Part shown: positions 52,759 to 61,519 of the stretch, in pieces | Layout of the letters: each line of letters begins with the position of its first letter | How positions within the stretch are numbered: the stretch's first letter is position 1 | From: Nereida sp. MMG025 | GTDB taxonomy: Bacteria; Pseudomonadota; Alphaproteobacteria; Rhodobacterales; Rhodobacteraceae | Length of the DNA: 64,000 nt | Direction of reading: 5' to 3' | NCBI RefSeq assembly: GCF_021654165.1 | Contig: NZ_JAKFZN010000001.1 | Span: 1 to 64,000, forward strand | Program-made: the position numbers and the translations under genes | Notes under the pieces: generated by a model | The model's database searches: none | Seen by the model: the letters and a program-made list of their open reading frames with translations, nothing else | Told to the model about the DNA's origin: nothing

Positions 52759-54534
52759 ATGGCGCTGCAAGATACATCCCTGTCAGATCGACCCCAACGT
52801 GATCGTGGCGCGATGAGTTGGCGTGTGCGCGCCTTGCTTTTGCTGTTGTTTGCGCTGGCGGGTGTCACAATTTGGATCACCAATTTAATCCTGACAGAAC
52901 GGTTCACGGAAACCACGCGCAACCGCGCCGAGGTGCGTCTTACCCTCTATAGCGCCAATATCCTGTCCGAATTGCAACGCAACGCCATTGTGCCACAGCT
53001 TTTGGCACGTGACCCGACGTTGATTTCGGCACTGAACGCGGCGGACTATTCGCAAACAACGCAGCGGTTGATTTCCTTTGTGGATGAAATTGGTGCGGCG
53101 TCCTTGATGCTCATGGATATTGACGGGCGCGCTGTGGCCACCACCAACCGTGAGGAACTGGGATCAACCCATCGCACCAAGGCCTATTTCGTGGATGCGC
53201 TGCGCTCGAACGACACTGTGTTTACATCCGAAGAGCGGGAAGAGGGCGGCTTTGCCTTTCGCTATTCGCGCAGTGTTTTGGTGGGCGGAGAACGGCTTGG
53301 TGTTGTTGTGGTCGAGGTTGATCTGCAAAAGTTTGAACGCAGTTGGGCGGGCATTTCGGACGCTGTTTTGGTCACCAACAGTGAAGGCACGATTATCCTT
53401 GCCACCGAACCGCGCTGGCGCGGGCAGGCAGAAGTGGCCGCGCTGAGTGATACGTCTGTGCCCACGGCTCTGCAGCGTGCGCTGCAGGCAACGGCCGATT
53501 GGAACACCACGCCAGACGCTTATCTGAGCGGTCGTGGGGTGATGCGGCTGGAGGCGCGTATTCCGTTTCGCGGCTGGCGGCTGGCCAGTTTCACATCTTT
53601 TGAATCAGTGCGCGAGCGTGTGAACGGCGTGCTGGCGCTTGAGATTATGGCCTTTGCAATTCTACTGGCCTTGGCGTTCTATTTTCTTAACCGGAAATCT
53701 GCATCCCTTGCCCGTGTGTTCCAACTGGAAAGTGCGGAATTGCGGGCGCTGAACGCGCGACTGCAACAAGAGATTGCAGAGCGTCAAAGGGTGCAGGCGG
53801 ATCTGAAAAGCGCCGAACAAACCTTGGCGCAATCCTCGAAATTGGCGGCTTTGGGCGAAATGTCCGCGGCGGTCAGCCATGAATTGAACCAGCCGCTTGC
53901 GGCGATGAAAACCTATCTGGCAGGGGCCAAGCTGTTGTTGCAGCGCAAACGCTCCGAAGAGGCTTTGTCGTCGTTCGCGCGGATTGATGATCTGATCGAA
54001 CGGATGGGGGCGATCACCCGTCAGCTTAAATCCTACGCGCGCAAGGCAGGTGACAGTTTTGAACCTGTGAACTGCGAAGAGGCGATCAATTCGGCGCTTG
54101 CGATCATGGAGCCGCAACTAAAAAGCCGAACCGTGCAGATCACCAAAACCATGCCACCGATGGACGTATTGGTCATGGCCGATCGGCTGCGGTTGGAGCA
54201 GGTCATCATTAACCTTTTGCGCAACGCGCTGGATGCGACGCGCTCCAGTGATGATCCTGCGCTGGATATCTTGCTGACGGTGGGGGACGAAGTTCTGCTG
54301 GCGGTGCGTGACAATGGCACGGGGATCGAAAACCTCGATGATCTGTTTGAGCCGTTTTACACCACCAAACAACCCGGAGATGGGGTCGGGCTTGGGCTTG
54401 CCATATCGTCTGGCATCGTGGGCGACCTTGGAGGACGTCTGACCGCGCGGAATGCCGCCAATGGCGGGGCTGTTTTTGAGGTACGGCTTCCCATTTACCG
54501 CGAAGACGCAGACAGTGGTGTCGCGGCGCAATAA
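52759..54534 (+). CDS. dctB: DctB-like sensor histidine kinase
   Basis: 591 residues. Two membrane spans (about 28-45 and 295-315) enclose a periplasmic double-PAS-like sensor (about 46-290, with HRTKAYFVDALR and FRYSRSVLVGG) of the type that binds C4-dicarboxylates. A short coiled coil leads to the phosphoacceptor His374 in SAAVSHELNQPLAAMKTYL and the ATPase site VRDNGTGIENLDD. A cognate DctD-like regulator follows 43 bases later. No dct transporter is adjacent, so ligand assignment is by homology only. Confidence 0.88.
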   Translation: MALQDTSLSDRPQRDRGAMSWRVRALLLLLFALAGVTIWITNLILTERFTETTRNRAEVRLTLYSANILSELQRNAIVPQLLARDPTLISALNAADYSQTTQRLISFVDEIGAASLMLMDIDGRAVATTNREELGSTHRTKAYFVDALRSNDTVFTSEEREEGGFAFRYSRSVLVGGERLGVVVVEVDLQKFERSWAGISDAVLVTNSEGTIILATEPRWRGQAEVAALSDTSVPTALQRALQATADWNTTPDAYLSGRGVMRLEARIPFRGWRLASFTSFESVRERVNGVLALEIMAFAILLALAFYFLNRKSASLARVFQLESAELRALNARLQQEIAERQRVQADLKSAEQTLAQSSKLAALGEMSAAVSHELNQPLAAMKTYLAGAKLLLQRKRSEEALSSFARIDDLIERMGAITRQLKSYARKAGDSFEPVNCEEAINSALAIMEPQLKSRTVQITKTMPPMDVLVMADRLRLEQVIINLLRNALDATRSSDDPALDILLTVGDEVLLAVRDNGTGIENLDDLFEPFYTTKQPGDGVGLGLAISSGIVGDLGGRLTARNAANGGAVFEVRLPIYREDADSGVAAQ

Positions 54535-54577
54535 GATCGAGCGGCGCAAAAAGCACATCAAGAAGGAGCCATAAGTC

Positions 54578-55909
54578 ATGGTGAAACCAATGAAAATTGC
54601 GATTGTGGATGATGAGCGTGATATGCGCCAGTCCATCAGCCAGTGGTTGGCCCTTTCAGGTTATGAAACAGAAACCTTTGCCAGTGCCGAGGATGCCTTG
54701 AAAGGCCTTGAGCAAGACTACCCCGGCGTCGTGGTGAGCGATATCAAAATGCCCGGCATGGACGGCATGCAGTTTCTCAAGCGCCTTATGGCCGTCGATA
54801 GCGCGCTGCCCGTTATTATGATCACAGGGCATGGTGACGTGCCTATGGCGGTCGAGGCGATGCGGGTCGGCGCGTTTGATTTTCTTGAAAAGCCATTCAA
54901 CCCCGATCGCATGTCCGAATTGGCCAAAAAGGCCACTAAAGCCCGCCGTCTGACGCTGGACAACCGCGCCTTGCGCCGCGAGCTTTCAGATGGTGGTGCA
55001 CTGATGAAAAAGCTCATCGGGGTCAGCCCCGCGATGGAGCGGCTTAAAGAAGACATTCTGGATCTGGGGCAGGCGGACGGCCATGTTCTGATCGATGGTG
55101 AAACGGGCACTGGCAAAACGCTTGTCGCGCATGCGCTGCATGCGGTTGGCGCGCGCGCATCGAAGCGATTTGTTATCGTAAGCTGCTCTGCCTTCGAAGA
55201 GAACGCGCTGATTGAGCGGCTGTTTGAACCGGGCAGCGATGGCAGCATCCCTGCGATTGAAGAGGCCCGAGGCGGCACTTTGGTGCTGGAAGACATCGAA
55301 AGCCTGTCGGATGCCGCCCAAGCGCGGTTGTTGCAGGTCATCAACGAACAGGGCTCTCCTGCGGAAACACGCATTGTTGCCATCTCGAACCTGCAAGAGC
55401 AGGGCCGCACATGCGAAGATGTTTTGCGTGGCGATTTGTTTTACCGCCTTGCCGCGTTGCGGATCACCGTGCCGCCGCTGCGCAAACGCGGTGAGGATAT
55501 TTTGACCCTTTTCACCCGTCTATCTGATCAATTTGCCGAAGAATACGGCTGCGATGCGCCGCAGGTCAGTGCACAAGAAGCGGCCCAGTTGTTGCAAGCC
55601 CCTTGGCCCGGCAACGTGCGTCAGTTGATCAATATCGCCGAACGGGCTGTGTTACAAAACCGCCGTGGCTCTGGCTCGATCACATCGCTTCTTATGGCTG
55701 ATACCGATCAAATCGCGCCGGTTATGACCACCGAAGGCAAGCCGCTTAAGGAATATGTCGAAGCGTTTGAACGGATGCTGATCGACAACACAATGCGTCG
55801 CCACAAAGGCAGCATCGTCAGTGTAATGGAAGAACTTTGCCTTCCGCGCCGCACATTGAACGAGAAAATGGCCAAATACGGGCTGCAGCGATCTGACTAC
55901 TTGGCCTAG
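54578..55909 (+). CDS. dctD: DctD-like response regulator with AAA+ domain lacking GAFTGA
   Basis: 443 residues. Receiver domain with Asp55 (VVSDIKMPG), AAA+ domain with Walker A GETGTGKT (174-181), Walker B GGTLVLEDI (232-240) and an Arg-finger region LRGDLFYRLAALRITVPPLRKRGED, and a C-terminal Fis-type helix-turn-helix. The loop where sigma-54 activators have GAFTGA reads LFEPGSDGSIPA (about 215-226), so contact with sigma-54 is not expected and it may act with sigma-70, as NtrC does in Rhodobacter capsulatus. Start ATG follows GAAGGAGCC. Confidence 0.9.
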   Translation: MVKPMKIAIVDDERDMRQSISQWLALSGYETETFASAEDALKGLEQDYPGVVVSDIKMPGMDGMQFLKRLMAVDSALPVIMITGHGDVPMAVEAMRVGAFDFLEKPFNPDRMSELAKKATKARRLTLDNRALRRELSDGGALMKKLIGVSPAMERLKEDILDLGQADGHVLIDGETGTGKTLVAHALHAVGARASKRFVIVSCSAFEENALIERLFEPGSDGSIPAIEEARGGTLVLEDIESLSDAAQARLLQVINEQGSPAETRIVAISNLQEQGRTCEDVLRGDLFYRLAALRITVPPLRKRGEDILTLFTRLSDQFAEEYGCDAPQVSAQEAAQLLQAPWPGNVRQLINIAERAVLQNRRGSGSITSLLMADTDQIAPVMTTEGKPLKEYVEAFERMLIDNTMRRHKGSIVSVMEELCLPRRTLNEKMAKYGLQRSDYLA

Positions 55910-56374
55910 CACAACCATCGCGTGTCGGCGCAATTTGCCCACTGTGCGTCTTTGTCCATTGTATTTCATATCATACTGTCGTTATGTGTAAGGACGCGGG
56001 CTCAAAAGTGGTGCCGCGGTATGAGTTTCGCTGATTTGTCGTGGAGACCGCATAAAGCGGGAAAAGACCAGACAGATCAGACCGAGAGCGGGTCATTTGA
56101 CCCAAGAGTAATTGGCCCGATCCCTGCTTTTGCAGATGGATGCGGGCGATAAAACGGGCGCACCGCACAAAAGCGGCCAGCGTCGGAGAAGAAACGCGAT
56201 GACGCGCGCGACGATAGGACAGCAGCAGATGACAGGCCTTTTCGGCCTGCCTGTTGACGGGTCTTTCGCACTGCACATCGCCTCAGATAGACACCCATCC
56301 GATCAACTGTTTACGCGTTTCAGGCCACCGCCTGGGATGTTTAAGCGTTTGGGCGGACGGTGCGAATGGATACA
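55910..56374 (+). promoter_or_regulatory. Long leader and promoter region of rne
   Basis: 465 bases with no convincing gene between dctD and rne. Contains a compact hairpin CAGGCC-TTTTC-GGCCTG at 56233-56249. RNase E commonly controls its own mRNA through a long structured 5' leader, and this region is consistent with that. Promoter position is not clear; TTGTAT near 55957 with CATACT about 15 bases later is a weak candidate. Confidence 0.45.
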
Positions 56375-59059
56375 ATGCCTAAAAAGATGCTTATTGACGC
56401 CACACACGCCGAGGAAACACGCGTTGTAGTAGTTGATGGAAACAAAGTTGAAGAGTTTGACTTTGAATCCGAAAATAAACGCCAGCTTGCAGGAAATATT
56501 TACCTCGCCAAAGTTACACGGGTGGAACCTTCGCTTCAGGCGGCTTTCGTGGACTATGGTGGAAATCGCCACGGGTTTCTGGCGTTTTCGGAAATTCATC
56601 CTGACTACTATCAAATTCCTGTTGCGGACCGAGAGGCGCTTTTGGCCGAAGAGCGCGCGTATGCCGAAAGCCTGAAGGCGCAGGAAGAGGAAGAAGAAAA
56701 CAAACCCAAGCGCGGGCGCCGTCGTGGCGGTCGCGGGCGGTCCAAGGCGCAATCTGCCAAGCACGATGATGCCGTTGTGACAGCCGAGGTCGCGGACGAC
56801 GCTGTGCCCGGAATGGAGACGATTGATCTGGATGCAGATGCGCCAGAAGGATCCTCGCCGATGGAGCTGGTGGGCGAAACACCCGTTGAAACACCTGCCG
56901 CTGACGAGGTGAGTTCTGATGCAGGCGAGGGGGCAGATGATGCGCCTGCGCTGAAAAAAGACACCGCAGCACAGAACGACACAGATGACGACACTGATAA
57001 CAGTGATGAGGATAGCGCACCTACGGCATCCGACAAAGACGACAGCATTGACACTGTCGCCGATGACGATGACGCCGAAGAAGTGCGCCGCGTGCGCAAG
57101 CCACGTCCGCGTCGCTACAAAATTCAGGAAGTGGTCAAGGTTCGTCAAATCCTGCTTGTGCAGGTTGTCAAGGAAGAGCGCGGCAACAAAGGTGCCGCAC
57201 TTACCACATACCTGAGCCTTGCTGGCCGCTATTGTGTTTTGATGCCAAATACAGCGCGTGGCGGCGGTATCAGCCGCAAGATCACCAATGCAGCGGACCG
57301 CAAAAAGCTCAAAGAAATTGCCAATGAAATTCAGGTTCCTGACGGGGCTGGCCTGATCGTGCGCACGGCGGGGGCCAAGCGGACCAAGTCGGAAATCAAG
57401 CGCGACTATGAGTATTTGCAACGCCTTTGGGAACAAATCCGCGAGCTGACCCTCAAATCCATGGCACCTGCCAAGATTTACGAGGAAGGCAACCTGATCA
57501 AACGCTCCATCCGCGACCTTTACAACCGCGAGATTGATGAGGTCTGGGTTGAGGGCGAGGTTGGGTATCGCACGGCAAAAGATTTCATGAAAATGATCAT
57601 GCCGAGCCACGCCAAAAACGTAAAGCGTTACGAAGACAGCCTGCCGCTGTTTGCACGTCATCAGGTCGAAACCTATCTGGCGGGCATGTTCAATCCAACG
57701 GTGCAACTGCCATCGGGCGGCTATATCGTAATTGGCGTAACCGAAGCGCTTGTGGCTGTTGATGTGAACTCGGGTCGCGCCACGAAAGAGGGCAGCATCG
57801 AACAAACCGCTCTCAAGACCAATCTTGAAGCCGCCGATGAGGTGGCGCGACAGCTGCGTCTGCGCGACCTTGCCGGTTTGATCGTAATCGACTTCATCGA
57901 TATGGACGAGCGCAAGAATAATTCAGCCGTTGAAAAGCGGATGAAAGACAAGCTCAAGACCGACCGCGCCCGTATTCAGGTGGGTCGCATCTCGGGCTTT
58001 GGCCTGATGGAAATGTCGCGCCAACGCCTGCGTCCAGGTATGTTGGAGGCCACAACACAGCCCTGTCACGCCTGTCACGGCACGGGGCTTATCCGGTCCG
58101 ATGACAGCACGGGCCTGTCGATCTTGCGCCAGCTGGAAGAAGAAGGCGTGCGCGGTCGCACCAAAGAGGTATTGGTCAAATGCCCCGTTGGTATTGCCAA
58201 TTTCTTGATGAACATGAAGCGCGAACACATCGCCCAGATCGAAGAACGTTATGGCATGTCTGTGCGGATCGAAGGTGATCCTGCTTTGGTAAGCCCTGAT
58301 TTCTCGATGGAGAAATTCAAGACAGCCAGCCGCGTTGTCAAAGCCGCTGCACCTGTGGTTTCGGTGGATGCTTCGATCATGGCGGGCATCGATGATGATG
58401 TGGAAGAGGCAGAAGCTGAGGCCGCCAAGCCAGCCGCGACCGAGGACGAACAGCAGCCCAAAAAACGCCGTCGTCGCCGTCGTCGTCGTCGGGGCGGCAA
58501 TGACAACCGCGATGACGCTGCAAGCCAAGACGACGCCAAAGACGCGTCGGCGGATGAAACACCTGCGCAAGCAGATGCAGACGCCGACACACCGTCTGAA
58601 GAGGCCGCTGAGGAAAAACCAAAGCGCCGGTCACGCAGCCGCAAAAAAGCCGATGTTGCACCAGACGCAGAGGTAGAAGCGGAGGCAGAGCCGAAAGCAG
58701 ACACAGAAGACGCGCCTGCCGAAAAGCCCAAGCGCAAACGCGCACCGCGTAAGACTGCGGCGCAAAAACGGGCAGAAGAAGAGGCAAAAGCGGCAGAGGA
58801 TGCAACGCCCGATACGCCAGCCGCGCCAGCAGAACCTGCCCAGGCCGAGGAGAAGCCCAAGCGCAAACGCGCACCGCGCAAAACCGCAGCGCAAAAACGG
58901 GCGGAAGAAGAGGCCCAAGCAGCTGACGCGCCTGCGCAAGAACCCGTCCTTGAAACGGTCGCACCCGCGCAGCCCGAGCCCGTGGCCGAGACGCCTGCGG
59001 CTGACACGCCGAAAGCGGATAAGCCCAAGCGCCGCGGATGGTGGAACCTTGGCAAATAG
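56375..59059 (+). CDS. rne: Ribonuclease E with large S1 insertion and repeat-rich tail
   Basis: 894 residues from the ATG that begins MPKKMLIDATHAEETRVVVVD in pattern. The S1 domain (about 35-290) is split by an acidic, disordered insertion from about 95 to 248. DNase I-like catalytic aspartates lie in ALVAVDVNSG and GLIVIDFIDM; the zinc link is PCHACHGTG. After about residue 670 the tail is Arg/Lys/Ala/Glu-rich with a near-identical 22-residue unit repeated 43 codons apart (DNA at about 58724 and 58853), probably binding RNA or degradosome partners. It cleaves mRNA and rRNA precursors. GTG 56360 and ATG 56366 are alternative starts. Confidence 0.95.
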   Translation: MPKKMLIDATHAEETRVVVVDGNKVEEFDFESENKRQLAGNIYLAKVTRVEPSLQAAFVDYGGNRHGFLAFSEIHPDYYQIPVADREALLAEERAYAESLKAQEEEEENKPKRGRRRGGRGRSKAQSAKHDDAVVTAEVADDAVPGMETIDLDADAPEGSSPMELVGETPVETPAADEVSSDAGEGADDAPALKKDTAAQNDTDDDTDNSDEDSAPTASDKDDSIDTVADDDDAEEVRRVRKPRPRRYKIQEVVKVRQILLVQVVKEERGNKGAALTTYLSLAGRYCVLMPNTARGGGISRKITNAADRKKLKEIANEIQVPDGAGLIVRTAGAKRTKSEIKRDYEYLQRLWEQIRELTLKSMAPAKIYEEGNLIKRSIRDLYNREIDEVWVEGEVGYRTAKDFMKMIMPSHAKNVKRYEDSLPLFARHQVETYLAGMFNPTVQLPSGGYIVIGVTEALVAVDVNSGRATKEGSIEQTALKTNLEAADEVARQLRLRDLAGLIVIDFIDMDERKNNSAVEKRMKDKLKTDRARIQVGRISGFGLMEMSRQRLRPGMLEATTQPCHACHGTGLIRSDDSTGLSILRQLEEEGVRGRTKEVLVKCPVGIANFLMNMKREHIAQIEERYGMSVRIEGDPALVSPDFSMEKFKTASRVVKAAAPVVSVDASIMAGIDDDVEEAEAEAAKPAATEDEQQPKKRRRRRRRRRGGNDNRDDAASQDDAKDASADETPAQADADADTPSEEAAEEKPKRRSRSRKKADVAPDAEVEAEAEPKADTEDAPAEKPKRKRAPRKTAAQKRAEEEAKAAEDATPDTPAAPAEPAQAEEKPKRKRAPRKTAAQKRAEEEAQAADAPAQEPVLETVAPAQPEPVAETPAADTPKADKPKRRGWWNLGK

Positions 59060-59078
59060 CCACCGGTGATCTGATCTT

Positions 59079-59115
59079 AAAAGCCGCGCCTGCCAAGCAG
59101 TGCGCGACTTTTTTA
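59079..59115. terminator. Terminator between rne and tusA
   Basis: AAAAGCCGCGC (59079-59089) pairs, with one mismatch, with GCGCGACTTTTTT at 59102-59114 and ends in a T run. It serves rne; on the other strand it ends in TTTTA and may serve the leftward tusA gene as well. Confidence 0.75.
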
Positions 59116-59116
59116 T

Positions 59117-59344
59117 TCAGGCTTTTTGAATGAAGTAGATCTGAGCGGCGCCTTGATCTTGCATTTCAAGCAACACATTCCCGCTTTCTGCACAAAAGTG
59201 AGGAATATCCACGATGGCTGCGGGGTCATCGGCCTGCACCCGCAAAATCTGACCCGCGGTCAACGCCATCAGGCGTTTGCGCGCTTTCAACACGGGCAAG
59301 GGGCACAAAAGCCCCAAGGCATCTAGATCGGCATCAAAACTCAT
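59117..59344 (-). CDS. tusA: TusA-family sulfur carrier protein
   Basis: 75 residues. Catalytic Cys14 lies in the LLCPLPVLK motif that defines TusA/SirA-type sulfur-transfer proteins. It relays sulfur from a desulfurase toward tRNA thiolation or other acceptors. ATG 59344 is chosen; upstream in-frame codons overlap the ccdA promoter region. Convergent with rne, divergent from ccdA. Confidence 0.9.
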   Translation of the reverse strand: MSFDADLDALGLLCPLPVLKARKRLMALTAGQILRVQADDPAAIVDIPHFCAESGNVLLEMQDQGAAQIYFIQKA

Positions 59345-59448
59345 ACCAGCGACATAGGTGTGATGTTTCATTCTGTCCACGCCATTGTGACTCCAAAGAG
59401 TGGTTTGCCCCTTTGCCTTCCGGGCCAAAGTGCATATTCATGGGCGCT

Positions 59449-60201
59449 ATGTTGGATATTTCTGTTTTGGACGTCACACTTTTGCCTGCGATGGGCATTG
59501 CGCTGGTTGCGGGAATCATCTCGTTTCTAAGCCCCTGTGTTCTGCCTATCGTGCCGCCGTATCTGGCCTATATGGGCGGTGTCAGTGTGGGCGAGATGGA
59601 AGAAAAGCGCGGTGCGCGCGCCAAGGCGCTTGGCACGGCATTGTTTTTTGTTATGGGCCTGTCCACCGTTTTCATTCTATTGGGGTTCACCACATCCCTG
59701 ATAGGGTCGTTTTTTCTGCAAAACCAGAATTGGTTTGTCAGCGTATCAGGCATCGTGATTATGGTGTTCGGGGCCCATTTTCTTGGGATATATCGCATCG
59801 GGTTTCTGGACCGTGAAATGCGTATGGATGCAGGCGATCAGGGCGGATCGGCGTTTGGTGCCTATGTTCTGGGACTTGCCTTCGCCTTTGGGTGGACGCC
59901 TTGCATCGGGCCTCAACTGGGCGCGATCCTGTCACTGGCCGCATCAGAGGCAAATGCCACACGCGGCACCGCGCTGTTGGCCGTTTATGCCATAGGGTTG
60001 GGTATACCGTTTTTGCTTGTCGCGGCGTTCTTTCCGTCACTCACAGGGGTGATGACGTGGATGAAGCGCAATATGGATCGGATTGAACGGGTCATGGGCC
60101 TGCTTCTTTGGACGGTAGGGCTGATGATGCTGACGGGTAAGTTTACCGATTTCAGCTGGTGGCTGTTGGAACGCTTTCCTGCATTGGCCGTCTTGGGCTG
60201 A
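59449..60201 (+). CDS. ccdA: CcdA-type thiol:disulfide transporter for cytochrome c biogenesis
   Basis: 250 residues with six predicted spans. Two conserved membrane cysteines: Cys30 in SFLSPCVLP and Cys152 in FGWTPCIGP, which carry reducing power from thioredoxin across the inner membrane for cytochrome c maturation. ATG 59449 gives the expected short N-terminus; ATG 59440 three codons earlier is possible. TusA and a hydrolase gene flank it. Confidence 0.92.
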   Translation: MLDISVLDVTLLPAMGIALVAGIISFLSPCVLPIVPPYLAYMGGVSVGEMEEKRGARAKALGTALFFVMGLSTVFILLGFTTSLIGSFFLQNQNWFVSVSGIVIMVFGAHFLGIYRIGFLDREMRMDAGDQGGSAFGAYVLGLAFAFGWTPCIGPQLGAILSLAASEANATRGTALLAVYAIGLGIPFLLVAAFFPSLTGVMTWMKRNMDRIERVMGLLLWTVGLMMLTGKFTDFSWWLLERFPALAVLG

Positions 60202-60283
60202 TCCTTGCGACTGTTCCGATTGTTTTCTTAATTTTGCCCAAAATGCGCGGTAGGGTTGCGACAATCCAGTGTGAGGGCAGGTG

Positions 60284-61519
60284 ATGCGACCCAATCAAAC
60301 CAATGTCGTGACCAAGCGGAAGGTCTTTTATATCCCGGGATATGATCCGATTCATCCGCGGCGCTACCGCGAGCTGTTCCGCAAAGAGTCAAAGGCGCAG
60401 GCTGAAATCAGCGGCTACGCGATGGCGCTGGCCCCCAAAACGACCGAAGGCCCCTATGGCTGGCATGTGGTTGGTAATGTCGAGGGTCAGACAGTTCATT
60501 CGGACGTTGAGGTTTTGGTGTGGTCCGACATCGTGCGCGACAGCATGGATAACTCGATCCCTGCAACCTACGCCGCACTTGTGCGCACCGCATGGACCTA
60601 CATCTCAAGCGGCGCGTTGCGCCGGTTGATGTGGTTGCGCAAAGGGCCGGTGATTGCCGCACTCTATCCGGTGCTGTTTCTTATCCTTCAGGCACTTTTG
60701 GCCATATGGGTGTTTTCGGTCGTGCTACGGCTTGGGGTTTGGCTAACCGGTCCTCTCTTGGGGAGTTTTGCAGGACCGCTTTTCGGGATTGCAGGACTGG
60801 CCGCGGGGTGGGCACTGCTCAGTTGGTTTAAAAAGCGCGACAACAAGTTTTTCGCCTATTATCTGATGCATGACTACAGCTATTCGGCGCGGACCAAGGG
60901 CGCCAATCCCCCCGAACTTGAGGCCAGAATGGCAGAATTTGCCGCGCAAATTGCCCAAGGGCTGCAAGAGCCTGTGGATGAGGTTTTGGTGGTGGGCCAT
61001 TCGTCGGGCGCGCATCTGGCCGTATCGATTCTGTCCGATCTGATCCGCGATGGCCGTGTGCCCCAAAACGGTCCCGCACTTTCGTTTCTGTCGCTCGGGC
61101 AAGTTGTGCCGATGGTCAGCTTCTTGCCTCAGGCGCACCGTCTGCGCGCCGATCTGAATTTCCTGTCGACCCGTGATGAGCTTGCGTGGATCGACGTCAC
61201 CGCACCCGGCGATGGCTGCGCCTTTGCGCTGTGCGATCCTGTGGCGGTGTCAGGGGTTGCACCTGAGGGCCAGCAATGGCCGCTTGTGATCTCGGCGGCC
61301 TTTACGCAAACGCTGTCACCAGAGCGGTGGAAGGCGCTGCGCTGGCGCTTTTTCCGACTGCATTTCCAGTATCTTTGTGCCTTTGATAACCCTGCAGATT
61401 ACGACTATTTCCAAATTATTGGCGGGCCACGCACATTGGGTGAACGCTATGCCGAACGCGCCCCATCGAAATCCCGTATTGACATCGCAGCGAGTAAATA
61501 CACAAGCCTTGCGGCATGA
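60284..61519 (+). CDS. Membrane-associated alpha/beta hydrolase-like protein
   Basis: 411 residues. Two or three hydrophobic segments at about 120-180 (YPVLFLILQALLAIWVFSVV) suggest membrane attachment. Later a nucleophile-elbow motif VVGHSSGAHLA appears near residue 240. The N-terminal KVFYIPGYDPIHPRRYRELF looks like the oxyanion-hole strand of lipase-like hydrolases. The stop overlaps the start of the P450 gene (ATGA), so the two are coupled. Substrate unknown; possibly a lipid or ester that the P450 modifies. ATG 60284 is preferred over GTG 60281 by ribosome-site spacing. Confidence 0.75.
   Translation: MRPNQTNVVTKRKVFYIPGYDPIHPRRYRELFRKESKAQAEISGYAMALAPKTTEGPYGWHVVGNVEGQTVHSDVEVLVWSDIVRDSMDNSIPATYAALVRTAWTYISSGALRRLMWLRKGPVIAALYPVLFLILQALLAIWVFSVVLRLGVWLTGPLLGSFAGPLFGIAGLAAGWALLSWFKKRDNKFFAYYLMHDYSYSARTKGANPPELEARMAEFAAQIAQGLQEPVDEVLVVGHSSGAHLAVSILSDLIRDGRVPQNGPALSFLSLGQVVPMVSFLPQAHRLRADLNFLSTRDELAWIDVTAPGDGCAFALCDPVAVSGVAPEGQQWPLVISAAFTQTLSPERWKALRWRFFRLHFQYLCAFDNPADYDYFQIIGGPRTLGERYAERAPSKSRIDIAASKYTSLAA

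Noticed and set aside
55922-56429. Short open frames on both strands in the rne leader
   Set aside because: Compositions are atypical, starts lack ribosome sites and several overlap each other; leader RNA is the simpler reading.
56303-57805. 500-codon open frame on the minus strand
   Set aside because: Antisense to rne; its His/Phe/Arg-rich translation is the mirror of GC-rich codons, and rne is unmistakable.
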